A DNA stretch of 64,000 bases from Hormiphora californensis (Eukaryota > Ctenophora > Tentaculata > Cydippida > Pleurobrachiidae), in assembly GCA_020137815.1 (NCBI GenBank), contig CM035355.1, forward strand, positions 7,190,597 through 7,254,596, given 5' to 3'. A model generated the notes under the pieces. The model saw only the letters and a program-made list of their open reading frames with translations, was not told the origin of the DNA and ran no database searches. Position 1 is the first letter of the stretch, and every line of letters begins with the position of its first letter. Positions 11,696 through 22,628 of the stretch are shown here, piece by piece. The translations under genes were made by a program, and so were the position numbers.

Positions 11696-14308
11696 CTCAT
11701 TCTCTTTCTCTCTCTCTCTCACACTCAATCTTTATCTCGTTCACTCAGTTTGTTTCCAAAATCATCTAATAAAATTAGATGACTGCTTTTACATGCTCTA
11801 TTACACAACAATAATGTTAAAGATTCTTTCACTTTTAGACCTCGCAGGCTCGGCCCAAAAGTACAACTACAGAGCTCGCAGGCTCGCTCAGTAGTTACAC
11901 TTAGCGTGCCTCGCAGGCTCGGCAGCTAAGTAAAAGGATCTACCTCGACCTGTCGGTCTCGGTTCATTATTGTTGTATTTAGAACACTCGGCCTTCGGCC
12001 TCGTGCACTAAATAGTAATAGACCATTTTAACCAGTCATCTAATCATATAGTAACTCTCCCCCTAGCATCCCCTAATTAGTAGTAACTCTCTTTGATGAT
12101 CGTGTATAAGAGTAGAGACATGTTATTCATTGAGTTCGGAAATACCACATGTGGAATCCACCCTAAGTCTGCCTACCTGAGTTCCTTGTGGGGGAGGAGC
12201 GAGTAGAGGCAGAGGAAGAGCAGGGCAGGGCTTATGAACTTAAGGACCTTTCTGTCGAAGAGAGAGCCAGCAACGGCGAGAGGGAGAGCTGTGAGCATAG
12301 CTCGGGGGAGTGCCGAGTAGAAATACCTGGGATTTGTAGATGATGGATATTAAAAAGCAGTTCTAGTTAATTGAAACATAGCTAATTATTTCCTTGGAGG
12401 TAGTCTCCCTTTACTGTACAGAGGTAAAATTAAACCTCTATTTACCGAGCACCTCGATATACCGTGAATTTATCCATCCTCCGACGAGTCCGGTAAATCG
12501 AGGTTCGTCGTTCGACTATAACAAGGCACTCAAAGCTTAGCAAAGGTAGCTCACCATAACATGGGCTGTGTTCCCCAATCACTACTCTTATTCAGCCAAG
12601 TATTGTAGTACAGAACCACGGCCTCGGGCCACACCGTATACCTCCACAGATAGGTGTCGATAGAACAGCAAACGAGAAGTAGCAGGGCTGCAGTCTGGAT
12701 ACCCGGCATTAAAATCTGGGAGGAAGGAGGAATTTAGGGTTGATAAGTGACACGATGTTTGTAATCAGTAATTTTATTGCGTGGCAAGCTTTCTGGTTGC
12801 AAAAATGTACCCAAAACAATAAATAGTTCGGCCGACAGTTTTGTATATAAAGGTCTCATAAAAAGGAACAAGTTTCAAAGTGATAGTCGAACCCTCACAG
12901 TGTCGCACGTGGTATCCCACATAGCATCCCTCGCACAGTACACAGAATGACAGTATTTAGCAAAGGCCAAGGTTCTCTCATCGGACATCTCACACGCACA
13001 CACATTCAAGTCTTGCTTACGTCATACACTCACACACACGTGCTTACGTCACCAGGGCATCCTAATCCCAACACTATCACGTGGTAGATAACCACGTGAC
13101 TCTTCCGTAACCGGAGGTGCAACCGGTAAAGCGATCGGTATAACTGCAGCATATATAGTGCTTTGTGGACAAGAGTGGACTATATTGGGGCTTTTTTAAA
13201 AGCTATATTTGTTCTGTCGTAGTGAATCATGATTATCCCATGCTCAACCCATTTTGTGTACAAATACTGGAAAACATTATAGGCGTCATTATGCTTCATA
13301 AATGGGCTTTCTTCGAACATGGATAATGCTCTGTGCATTTAAATGGCTTTGAGCCTTTGACAATCATTGTCCAGTACACAAAGTGCTAAGAAAGTTGGCT
13401 GAAAACAAGTGCTTATTTTCGGTTTAAAGACTACCTTTTCTCTCTTCCTTTCTCTCTCGCTCTGTCTTCCTATCTTTCTTACCTCATCCATCTTCAGCTT
13501 CTCCTTGACTAGTTCCCAAAGCAGCATGGGACCAAGAAGTATCATTAGCTCAGAACGGAAGATAAGCACAGCCAATCCTGACCACCTGGGAGAAATTAAA
13601 TCTCAAGAACTTTCTAAAACCATCTCTCTTCTCTCTACCTATTTCTTCTTCTCTCTCCTCCAGACCCTACCGAACAATTCTCACCATAGAAAGTTTTCCC
13701 ACTGCTTGGTGACCCAGTAGGCAGTGGCAACCAACATACAGCACATTCCAAAGGTATTGGGCAGTGTCCGGGAGGCGTAGAACAGGAAATGGAACTGAGA
13801 ACATGTTATAGCCACCAGTAGGTAACCAGTCTAAAGAGGGGGGTGTTGGTTATTTAGCGATCATAATAACGATGAAACAGCAGCAATATTACAACTAATA
13901 CATACTACATAACAACAACAGATGGCATCTAAAGGAAACACGTTATAGGATTTAATTACACGAGCACGTGTCAGTGTGCCTCAATACATCTAACATTTAC
14001 AGGGACAATCTACCAATACAAACATACAGCAGTGTTACAGGACTCAACACAGTGTACAAAAAGTAGAGGAGGGGGTGACTCACCAAATTACCGAATGCCT
14101 TCTTGACAGCCCTTCTGAAGGTACTGAAAGCCCAGACCACATAGAATCCCAGCACAGCACGTGCTATCATGTAGGTGGCTGCCTTGGTGCAGGATGTTAG
14201 GTAGCTGATTAGACCCGTGGGTAGTGCTACAGTTATAGCTCCCATGAAGGTACGTGGAACTGATCCTGGGTAGAGGGGTGGAGAGGTAGAGAGAGGGGGG
14301 GTAAATAG

Positions 14309-14345
<37 letters not shown>

Positions 14346-14961
14346 AGAGGGGTAGAGACTCTATATTAGAGAGGGATAGAGATAGGGGTAGAGGGGTAGT
14401 AAAAGTGTAAAATAATAGGGAAAAGAAAAACACGAGTCCTTTCTAAAACACATCTAGCTAAACATACCAGGAAAAGTAATATGGTCGTAATAGTACAAGT
14501 ACTTTGTGTTGTAAATGATATCATGTATCGCCTGGGTATTGAAACTCTCTTCTACCTGGTTAGTGGGAGACATGTTGTTTGGTTTGGGGACCCAAGAGAT
14601 AATATTCGAAACTGAAGTTACAAGGAAGGAACACAAATGATAAATGTAATGTCTAACATGAAAGCCAGTCATGGAATAACTCAGATCGAATATATTATCC
14701 AGTCAGACACCGATCTACCAGATTCTCGGAGGAAAGGATTTTGCCCGGTCATTCGGGGTGTCCAGTATATATCAGGGTCAAATAATGTTAAATTCCTATT
14801 CAGGGAGAAGTTTATCCTCCCGTTAAATCGGGGTCCGACTGTACCTTTTTTCTACATATTGCTACCTTGTTGTAGGGACAGCAGGAGAGATAGAAGAAGA
14901 TGACACCCAACATGATAAGCTCATCTTTCTTTAGTTTGAACTTTACCACATCTTCTGACAT
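11111..14961 (-). CDS. ALG12: ALG12 dolichyl-P-mannose alpha-1,6-mannosyltransferase, 3' end missing
   Basis: ALG12 adds the eighth mannose to the lipid-linked oligosaccharide in the ER lumen during N-glycan assembly. It is a multi-spanning GT-C glycosyltransferase. Eight exons read in phase: 14961-14866 (ATG), 14555-14468, 14265-14084, 13830-13685, 13585-13483, 12715-12555, 12326-12177 and 11232-11111. They give about 349 residues, where the vertebrate protein has near 490. Family blocks visible are [14 protein letters not shown] with DHITFPG and [40 protein letters not shown], and [21 protein letters not shown]. The HKELRF block is a hallmark of this GT22 group. The last exon ends with GTAAGT at 11110-11105 and the remaining roughly 140 residues are not found to its left. 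Intron 1 carries half a MITE (14750-14846). Confidence 0.9.
11320..11390. repeat. Imperfect hairpin in an ALG12 intron
   Basis: TGATCTAAGTTTTCACATTG on the left pairs with CACTGTGAAAACTTAGACCA on the right across a roughly 20-bp loop. The intron (11233-12176) also holds a (TC)n tract at 11618-11690 and several CTCGCAGGCTCGG repeats around 11845-11920. Nothing coding is seen. Confidence 0.55.
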
Positions 14962-15967
14962 CTTTTATCAGCACGCTATCTTGAAAGAGGGGGTTAGATC
15001 GAGATGGTCAAATTGGGATTTAGATTCCACAATGATTTGAGAATAGCGAATTTTGATGCACGGGTAGTTGGATGTATTGTTGTAAATAATAACTAGATTG
15101 AGGTGTATGTCATATCCATTTAAAAACACTGTAATATATGCTCAATAGGCAGCCGATGATATGCATACACTTTCGACCAGGGCCGGTGGGGGGGGGGGGG
15201 GGGGGGTGGCACATTGAAAATGTGTGGCCAAGTAGGGGGATATTATCACTGAATAACGTCTGCCAAATATTGTGTAACTGTGTTGTGGTGGTAACCATGC
15301 TTACACATTGTGGTGGCATGTGGTAACCAGAGTTACACAATACACATTCTGTTCACTAATAACTGTATGGGATTTGAACAGTGGAAAAGTAATAAAACAC
15401 CGGTTAGTCTGAGAGAAAATGATTGTAGTCAACAAATATTGTACAGAAAACAGCTATGTTATCACAATTATATATTTTACCTTTTATACAAATTATATGG
15501 AACCTGGGGTTGTCACTGCGCTGGCAAGCACAAACGTGGTTATTTCAACTAGCAAAACTGGGGCGATCGTACCGATCGCAAATCGAGGGGTCTGTTTCTA
15601 TGTTTTTCTCTCTGCCTGTCTGCTATATAATGCTATGTGATGTGATCACTCTCTTTCTTTCTCTCTCTTTCTCTCCCTTTTATACATGTGATGTGACCCC
15701 CCAAGTCGCAAGCAGTTCTCAACACGTGTGATACGTGATACCTACGAATCACGTCGTCACACTGACGGATCATGTCGTCACACTGACTGATCACATCGTC
15801 ACATTGACGGATCACGTCGTCACATTGACGATAGGGTGTCACATATAGTTAGATATCCCGAAACCAAAATAATACCGTTTACTAGTCATATCGGTTTTGT
15901 TTGATATTTATCTGTGCTCGTACACTCGGATAGATAAGAGAAAAGAGACGACGGAGAAAAGGTAGAT

Positions 15968-16026
<59 letters not shown>

Positions 16027-16204
16027 GAGAGAGCGGCAGAAAACAAGAGAGCAATCGCACAGTACATCTTGTCGATTAGATCATACAAAACGTCTTGTGG
16101 ATTGTTATCTACTAGCTAGCTTGCTCTCGAAAAACAAACATCCTTCACTTCTTCGTGTACATTCCTTGCCTTCGTTTTCCTATAGTTCAGACGATGGCTT
16201 GAAC
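14962..16204. other. Intergenic stretch with minisatellite and start of lectin repeat unit
   Basis: No gene is seen between the ATG of ALG12 (-) and the first lectin gene (+), so the two are divergently arranged. At 15185-15206 there is a G run. From about 15470 the sequence matches the start of the unit that repeats with each lectin copy (ATGGAACCTGGGGTTGTCAC at 15497 and again near 17250). At 15745-15830 about four copies of a roughly 22-bp unit (GATCACATCGTCACATTGAC and variants) form a minisatellite. A (GA)n tract occupies 15966-16032. Confidence 0.55.
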
Positions 16205-16812
16205 ATGACAGGTAGACTTTGTTTGCTGTTTCTTCTAGGAGCGACACTTACTGGAGCAACAGCTTCAGAACAAGTTGACATTGTTAGTGCAACTGCAAGG
16301 ACAGACTATCTTGAATCAACTGCAAATGGACCCGAGAAAGCTATCGATGGTAACTCAGCTACAGTATATCATTCGGATCATAGTCAGCCAGAACAGTGGC
16401 TGAAACTGACATTGAAGGAACCAACTTTAGTCGAAAATGTTGTTATCATTAACAGGTTCGTTAATTTGATTAAAGTAGATTAATATATTGGGAAAAGTGG
16501 CCATTTGTTCAGTAATTTAACCCAAGTTCTTCTTTTAGACGCGATAGCAACTTAGTAAGAGATCGTCTCCTTGGTACAAAGGTTTCTCTAATCGGAGCAA
16601 CAACTGAAACGACATGCGGGACTATCAACTCTGTCAATGACGTGTTATCTGAAGAAGATCAAACCTACACGATAACCTGTCCAGTTGCCGAAAAAACACT
16701 TTCGGTTCTTCTTAACGATACTGTTATGGAGTCATGGGATGGGAAGTCGGGCTGGCTGATCATGAATATAGCAGAAGTGATGGTGTACAAAAAATTAAAA
16801 ATTAGTAAGTAA
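16205..16812 (+). CDS. Secreted F5/8C-type (fucolectin-like) lectin, copy 1
   Basis: Two exons, 16205-16455 and 16539-16812, encode 174 residues in consistent phase. The chain starts with a cleavable-looking signal peptide (basic start, then LCLLFLLGATLTGATA). The mature domain matches the fucolectin/tachylectin/pentraxin-1 form of the discoidin fold: GPEKAIDGNSAT, then QWLKLTLKEPTLVENVVIINR, RDRLLGTKVSLIGATTET, CGTINS and a C-terminal beta strand ending in Lys. The pattern suggests an extracellular carbohydrate-binding protein; the sugar specificity is unknown. I chose ATG 16205 because it directly precedes the signal peptide and is shared by all three copies. A donor-like GTAAGT overlaps the stop codon, so further splicing is possible. 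It sits in a tandem array with the copies at 17692 and 22021. Confidence 0.82.
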
Positions 16813-17077
16813 ATTAGTAAGTAATGGATGATGATATTTTTAACTTTAAAAGTGACCAGGGATTACTTTTAAAGATTAAACACTGTTATAACATATCATT
16901 GTTTGTGACGTGACTTACAAATTACCGAATTGACAAAAAACTGACAACGTAAGTGTATACTGACCGTCTTATCTGTACAACTAAATGTATCAAAATTATG
17001 TCAAAACTAATTTGAATTGATCGGTTGAAGCTGCTTATTCCAACCACGATTTAAAACATTTATTTTTTATACAAATT

Positions 17078-17250
17078 ACAGTCGGACCCCGATTTAGTGG
17101 CATCCTCGGGGAAAAAAAATCCTGCCACTAAATCGGGGTGCCACTGAATCGGGGTTAAATAATGTTAATTTTCTATATCGGGGGAAAAATCCTGCCACTA
17201 AATCGGGGTGCCACTAAATCGGGGGCCACTAAATCGGGGTCCGACTGTAT
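17078..17250. repeat. Palindromic MITE, CAGTCGGACCCC family, copy in the lectin array
   Basis: The element starts CAGTCGGACCCCGATTTAG and ends with the reverse complement ending GGGGTCCGACTG, flanked by TA. Inside are several direct copies of CCACTAAATCGGGG. Related copies lie at 26327-26501 and 62262-62361, a one-ended remnant at 14750-14846 and a short remnant at 18570-18592. TA flanks and CAGT ends suggest mobilisation by a Tc1/mariner-superfamily (perhaps pogo-like) transposase; no transposase is present here. Confidence 0.8.
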
Positions 17251-17691
17251 ATGGAACCTGGGGTTGTCACTGCGCTGGCAAGCACAAACGTGGTTATTTC
17301 ATTATCCCGAAACCAAAATTAACCGTTTACTTGTCATTATATCGGTTTTCCAATAGCCGACAGAAACGTTTTTGTTTGATATTTCTCTGTGCTCGCACAC
17401 TAAGATAGATGGAGAGAGAGAGGGAGAGAGATGGAGAAAGAGAATTATAAGAGTACCGTACGAAGAGAAAGGCAAAAAATGGAATGTAGAAAAGGGAGAG
17501 TAACGATGGAGCGGTAGGGAACAAGAGAGCAATCACACACTGCACAGTACATCTTGTCGATTAGATCATACAAAACGTCTTGTAGATTGTTATCTAGCTA
17601 GCTTGCTCTCGAAAAATAAACATCATTCACTTCTTCGTGTACTCCTTGCCTTCGTTTTCCTATAGTTCAGACGATGGCTTGAACAATGAAC

Positions 17692-18303
17692 ATGACAGGT
17701 AGACTTTGTTTGCTGTTTCTTCTAGGAGCGACACTTACTGGAGCAACAGCTCCAGAACAAGTTGATATTGTTAGTACAACTGCAAGGACAGACTATCATG
17801 AATCAACAGCAAATGGACCCGAGAAAGCTATCGATGGTAACTCAGCTACAGTATATCATTCGGATCATAGTCAGCCAGAACAGTGGCTGAAACTGACATT
17901 GAAGGAACCAACTTTAGTCGAAAATGTTGTTATCATTAACAGGTTCGTTAATTTGATTAAAGTAGAATGTAGATTAATATATCGGGAAAAGTGGCCATTT
18001 GTTCAGTAATTTGACCCAAGTTCTTCTTTTAGACGCGATAGCAACTTAGTAAGAGATCGTCTACTGGGTACAAAAGTTTCTCTAATCGGAGCAACAACTG
18101 AAACGACATGCGGGACTATCAACTCTGTCAATGACATGTTATCTGAAGAAGATCAAACCTACACGATAACCTGTCCAGTTGCCGAAAAAACACTTTCGGT
18201 TCTCCTTAACGATACTGTTATGGAGTCATGGGATGGGAAGTCGGGCTGGCTGATCATGAATATAGCAGAAGTGATGGTGTACAAAAAGTCAATAAGTAAG
18301 TAA
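17692..18303 (+). CDS. Secreted F5/8C-type (fucolectin-like) lectin, copy 2
   Basis: Two exons, 17692-17942 and 18033-18303, encode 173 residues. A second in-frame ATG two codons upstream (17686) is unique to this copy. The signal peptide and domain are nearly identical to copy 1. Differences include Ser to Pro after the signal peptide, YLESTAN changed to YHESTAN, and the loss of one residue just before the stop. The intron and about 200 bp after the stop are also nearly identical to copy 1, so the duplication covered the whole transcription unit and is recent. The role is as for copy 1. Confidence 0.82.
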
Positions 18304-18603
18304 ATTAGTAAATTACTGTTTGTTGATAACTTTAACTTTAAAAGTGACAAGGGATTACTTTTAAAGATTAAACACTGTTGTATATTACTGTTTGTGACGT
18401 GACTTACAAATTACCGAATTGACAAAAAACTGACAACGTAAGTGTATACTGACCGTCCTATCTGTACAACTAAATGTATCCAAATTATGCCAAAACTAAT
18501 TTAAATTGATCGGTTGAAGCTGCTTATTCCAACCACGATTTAAAACATTTATTTTTTATACAAATTACAGTCGGACCCCGATGTAGTGGTTATTTCAATA
18601 TCA

Positions 18604-18729
18604 CGACAAATAGAAACACGTTGGTTTACAAACAAATGTTTCGATCTTGCGATCTCATCAGTGTAATTACACTGATGAGATCGCAAGATTGAAACATTTG
18701 TTTGTAAACCAACGTGTTTCTATTTGTTG
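18604..18729. repeat. Near-perfect 126-bp loop-less hairpin
   Basis: The sequence from about 18604 to 18729 is its own reverse complement with only about two mismatches, centred on GTGTAATTACAC at 18661-18672. The arms are about 62 bp with no spacer. It directly abuts the 1.06-kb fold-back element at 18729. No open frame is in it. Confidence 0.85.
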
Positions 18730-19790
18730 TACAGGGTGTCCCACTGTCTTTGCATCACCTGTGATTTTGGGTCATAACCGGGCTCCATTTAACTAACCAA
18801 AACTCATCGAAAAATTGGTCAAAATGGTTCTAACAAAAACCAGTGTTCTAGAGAATTGTCTGGCGAACAATTTGGTGGCAAGATTGACGTACCAAGTTTT
18901 ACCAATCGTCAGATATATCGTCGTAAAGTCAAAAATACATGTTCATGAAATCCGACCGGGGTTCACGTTTTGAAAAATTCACAAATGCAAAGTTGCTCGG
19001 ATCACATTGCATCACTCATAAGAGTTGTAGGAAATTGTCTGGCGGTCATTTTGGTACCCGGGTTTTTGTCCTAGCTCAATGTTTAGAGTGTCTTATGACT
19101 GTCTAAAGACGAAATTCAACCAGCATTTTTGTCTAGATGAAATTGAGACGATATGTGCTGATTATCATGGGATTACATACGACACCGAGCCACCTAATTA
19201 GGGGTTGTGAGCCGATACCAACTAAGACTCAGCATAGAACAATTTTCATGTTCCTACAGTCATAACGCAACTAAAACATAGAGCTATGGAAAAAATCATG
19301 GTATCAAAATGAACCTTAGACAATTCCAATGAAGCTCTTGTAAATTTCAAATCATTTTACCCATTTGTTGATGACACGTGATCCCCTCAAAAATGCTGGT
19401 TGAATTTCGTCTTTAGACAGTCATAAGACACTCTAAACATTGAGCTAGGACAAAAACCCGGGTACCAAAATGACCGCCAGACAATTTCCTACAACTCTTA
19501 TGAGGGATGCAATGTGATCCGAGCAACTTTGCACTTGTGAATTTTTCAAAACGTGAACCCCGGTCGGATTTCATGAACACGTACTTTTGACTTTACGACG
19601 ATATATCTGACGATTGGTAAGACTTGGAACGTCAATCTTGCCACCAAAATGTTCGCCAGACAATTCTCTAGAACACTAGTTTTTGTTAGAACCATTTTGA
19701 CCAATTTTTCGATGAGTTTTGGTTAGTTAAATGGAGCCCGGTCATGACCCAAAATCACAGGTGATGCAAAGACAGTGGGACACCCTGTAC
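18729..19790. mobile_element. 1.06-kb fold-back element with TA flanks
   Basis: The ends are TACAGGGTGTCCCACTGTCT on the left and its reverse complement ending GGGACACCCTGTA on the right. Pairing continues inward for about 400 bp on each side (for example 19081-19133 pairs with 19390-19440), leaving roughly 250 bp of unpaired centre. CAGGG-type ends and TA duplication fit a Tc1/mariner-like non-autonomous element. No transposase is encoded. It lies between lectin copies 2 and 3. Confidence 0.82.
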
Positions 19791-20027
19791 TATAGATAGT
19801 AGCAGATCTGCTCTCGGTTCCACGCCGATAGAGCTCTCTTGTGGCCTACTGAAACAACCATATTGAGTTATTTCAATATCATATCCCGAAACCAAAATTT
19901 ATCGTTTACTTGTCATATCGGTTTTCCAATGGCCGATAGACCTTTTTTTTGTTTGATATTTATCTGTGATTGTACACTCGGATAAAGAATAAAGGCGAAG
20001 GAGAAAAGGTAGAGGGCAAGGTAGATA

Positions 20028-20073
<46 letters not shown>

Positions 20074-20106
20074 AAGAGAGAGATAAAGAGATAAAGAGAT
20101 AAAGAA

Positions 20107-20578
20107 GGTCCCTAACAGCCTGACACAGTGGTTATCCACACCAAACCCCGGCACAAGAATTAAATAACAGGTCAGAAACAATCGATATTATTAATACCAT
20201 CTCCAGAAATGGAGAATGCTCCCTTGGGAGAAACCGCACCCTCGGGTGAAACCGCACCTTCGGGTGAAACCGCACCTTCGGGTGAAACCGCACCTTCGGG
20301 TGAAATCAACGGGGTTGCTCCCCTCAATCCCGAACCCAAGGTCGAACCCACCTAAAGGGCTCCCCCTGCCCACACGCGACCTATCCCTCCCCCATGGGTC
20401 GTGATCCGTCACCTTCACGTCCACACGCGACCTATCCCTCCCCCAAGGGGTCGCGTACCATCCTCCACGGTCATCATTAGCGGTGCTGGTATCACTAAGT
20501 GACTGGCCCCTGTGCGTAGGGTCCCCGCAAGGGGTTCACGCCCATGGCAACCGCTCTTATCAAATCAAATCAAATCAA
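20107..20578 (+). mobile_element. LINE 3' end with TCAAA-repeat tail
   Basis: The last 120 bp (CATCATTAGCGGTGCTGGTA through CACGCCCATGGCAACCGCTC, then ATCAAATCAAATCAAATCAA) match the 3' end of the LINE fragment at 47780-48613 almost base for base, so both belong to one family. An 18-bp minisatellite of AAACCGCACCTTCGGGTG occupies 20228-20305. The 5' limit is set only by the end of the GA-rich tract that belongs to the lectin repeat unit. Confidence 0.7.
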
Positions 20579-21952
20579 GGTCGGAATGGTCGGAATGGAC
20601 ACAAATATAAGGCTATATGCAGATGATATGAAAATCTGGCGTATCATTAAAAGTAGCGGAGATAGTCTCCAACCTGACATAGATAGATTGTTGATCTGGA
20701 GCGAGAATAACAAAATACACTTTCATCCTGATAAGTGTAAGCTCCTTAGATGTTCCCTAAAACAAAATCCTGTACATTTAACATACCATCTGGGAAGCAC
20801 ACAAATAGGTCCTAGTCAAACGGAGACTGATCTGGGTGTTCTGACTACAAATAAACTTTCGTCAACCCACCATCAGAACAAGCTCCTATCAAAATCTTCC
20901 CAGAGGTTAGGTCTAGTGAGGAGAACGTGTTCTGACCTAGTTCAGTCGCAGAGAAAACGCAAAACTCTCTTCATTAGTTTAGTAGGGTCACTATATGAAC
21001 ACTGTAGCGAAGTATGGCGGCCCATTTCTGCATCTAGTATTGAAAAATTTGAAAAGATGCAAAAAAGGGCCGTAAAATGGGTATTCAATGAATTGGAGTG
21101 TAGTTACAGCAACGAAGTGTACGTAACTAGGCTCAAGGAACTTAAGATCCTACCCATGTCTTCTAAGTTCCTATATAATGATCTTAAAATGTTCCATAAG
21201 ATACTTTACAAGCTTATACCAATAGAATTCCCCCCTTACATGAGACGTTTTGACCCAACTGTTGACAATGACCGACCACCTACAAGACAACAAATCAACA
21301 AAGACGCGACTTACGTAGTGTGTGATGAGCGCCCTAGAATAGATGTTTTTAAAGATTCATTTTTCTACCGTACCCACATAGAGTGGAATTCCCTACCGCA
21401 TGATATTCGTAGCATTAGTGACCATGTGATATTTTCCTCAGAACTTAAGAAGCATTTGTGGAATGCATCTAGTATCCAGCCTTCTGTCTGAATTTTTTCC
21501 TTATCATTGGCGGATCACTTGGCAACAATTGTAAATGGATATAATATGTTTATTGTTTTTAGGAGTTTGAGGTCATAGAAATTGTTGATGGGTTTGGAGT
21601 TGTGTTCGAAATGTTTGAAACTTAAAAGTTGTTGCCCGGTGATGTGCCAATACCAATTGACACAAATTGACAGTTGACACTGACTGGGGTAGGGAGGGTT
21701 TGGGTTTGGAAGGGTTACTCCGGAACTTATTAACCTATTAACTTAATTTATTACTATTAAACCAATATATATTTCTAATCGAGTGTGTATATAGCTAACA
21801 TGACGTATTTTTATACTACATTTTTACACTTTATCTAAATTTAAGACGTAAGCACTCATGCCTTGGGCATCTATTTTAATAGAGAGTCTGTCGGGTTTTG
21901 TATGAAGTATCAATGTATCTTTATATTTTACCTTTTTCAAATCAAATCAAAA
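20579..21952 (+). mobile_element. 5'-truncated LINE with reverse-transcriptase C-terminal part
   Basis: An open frame of about 300 residues ends at 21491. Near its start is the catalytic box with YADD (about 20618-20632). The thumb and C-terminal region follow, ending in the pattern WNSLPHDIRS with SSELKKHLW that is typical of CR1/L2/jockey-type LINEs. About 450 bp of 3' sequence follow, ending in CAAATCAAATCAAAAC at 21937-21952. It begins in mid-domain just after the tail of the previous LINE, so the two insertions are adjacent or nested. Together they interrupt the 5' region of the third lectin repeat unit. It is inactive as it lacks the first RT motifs and an endonuclease. Confidence 0.85.
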
Positions 21953-22020
21953 CAAACATCCTTCACTTCTTCGTATACTCCTTGCCTTCGTTTTCCTATA
22001 GTTCAGACGGTGGCTTGAAC

Positions 22021-22628
22021 ATGACAGGTAGCATTTGTTTGCTGTTTCTTCTAGGAGCGACACTTACTGGAGCAACAGCTCCAGAACAAGTTGATATTGT
22101 TAGTACAACTGCAAGGACAGACCATTATGAAGCTGGATATGGACCCGAGAAAGCTATCGATGGTAACTCAGCTACAATGTATCATTTGGATCGCAGTCAG
22201 CCGGAACAGTGGCTGAAAATGACATTGAAGGAACCAACTTTAGTCGAAAATGTTGTTATCATTAACAGGTTCGTTAATTTGATTAAAGTAGATTAATTAT
22301 ATATTGGGAAAAGTGGCCATTTGTTCAGTAATTTAACCCAAGTTCTTCTTTTAGACGCGATAACAGCAGAGTAAGAGATCGTCTACTGGGTACAAAAGTT
22401 TCTCTAATCGGAGCAACAACTGAAACGACATGCGGGACTATCAACTCTGTCAATGACATGTTATCTGAAGAAGATCAAACCTACACGATAACCTGTTCAG
22501 TTGCCGAAAAAACACTTTCGGTTCTCCTTAATGATACCGTTATGCAGTCAGACGATAAGAAATCGGGCTGGCTGATCATGAATATAGCAGAAGTGATGGT
22601 GTACAAAAAATTAAAAATTAGTAAGTAA
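22021..22628 (+). CDS. Secreted F5/8C-type (fucolectin-like) lectin, copy 3
   Basis: Two exons, 22021-22268 and 22355-22628, encode 173 residues. It shares the signal peptide and domain of copies 1 and 2 but is the most diverged: HYEAGY replaces YHESTAN, YHLDRSQ replaces YHSDHSQ, and QSDDKK replaces ESWDGK near the end. Changes therefore gather in two surface-loop-like stretches, which in this fold are candidates for ligand contacts (inference). Its upstream region was rebuilt by the LINE insertions, with only about 70 bp of the shared 5' sequence left before the ATG, so its expression may differ from the other copies. Confidence 0.8.
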
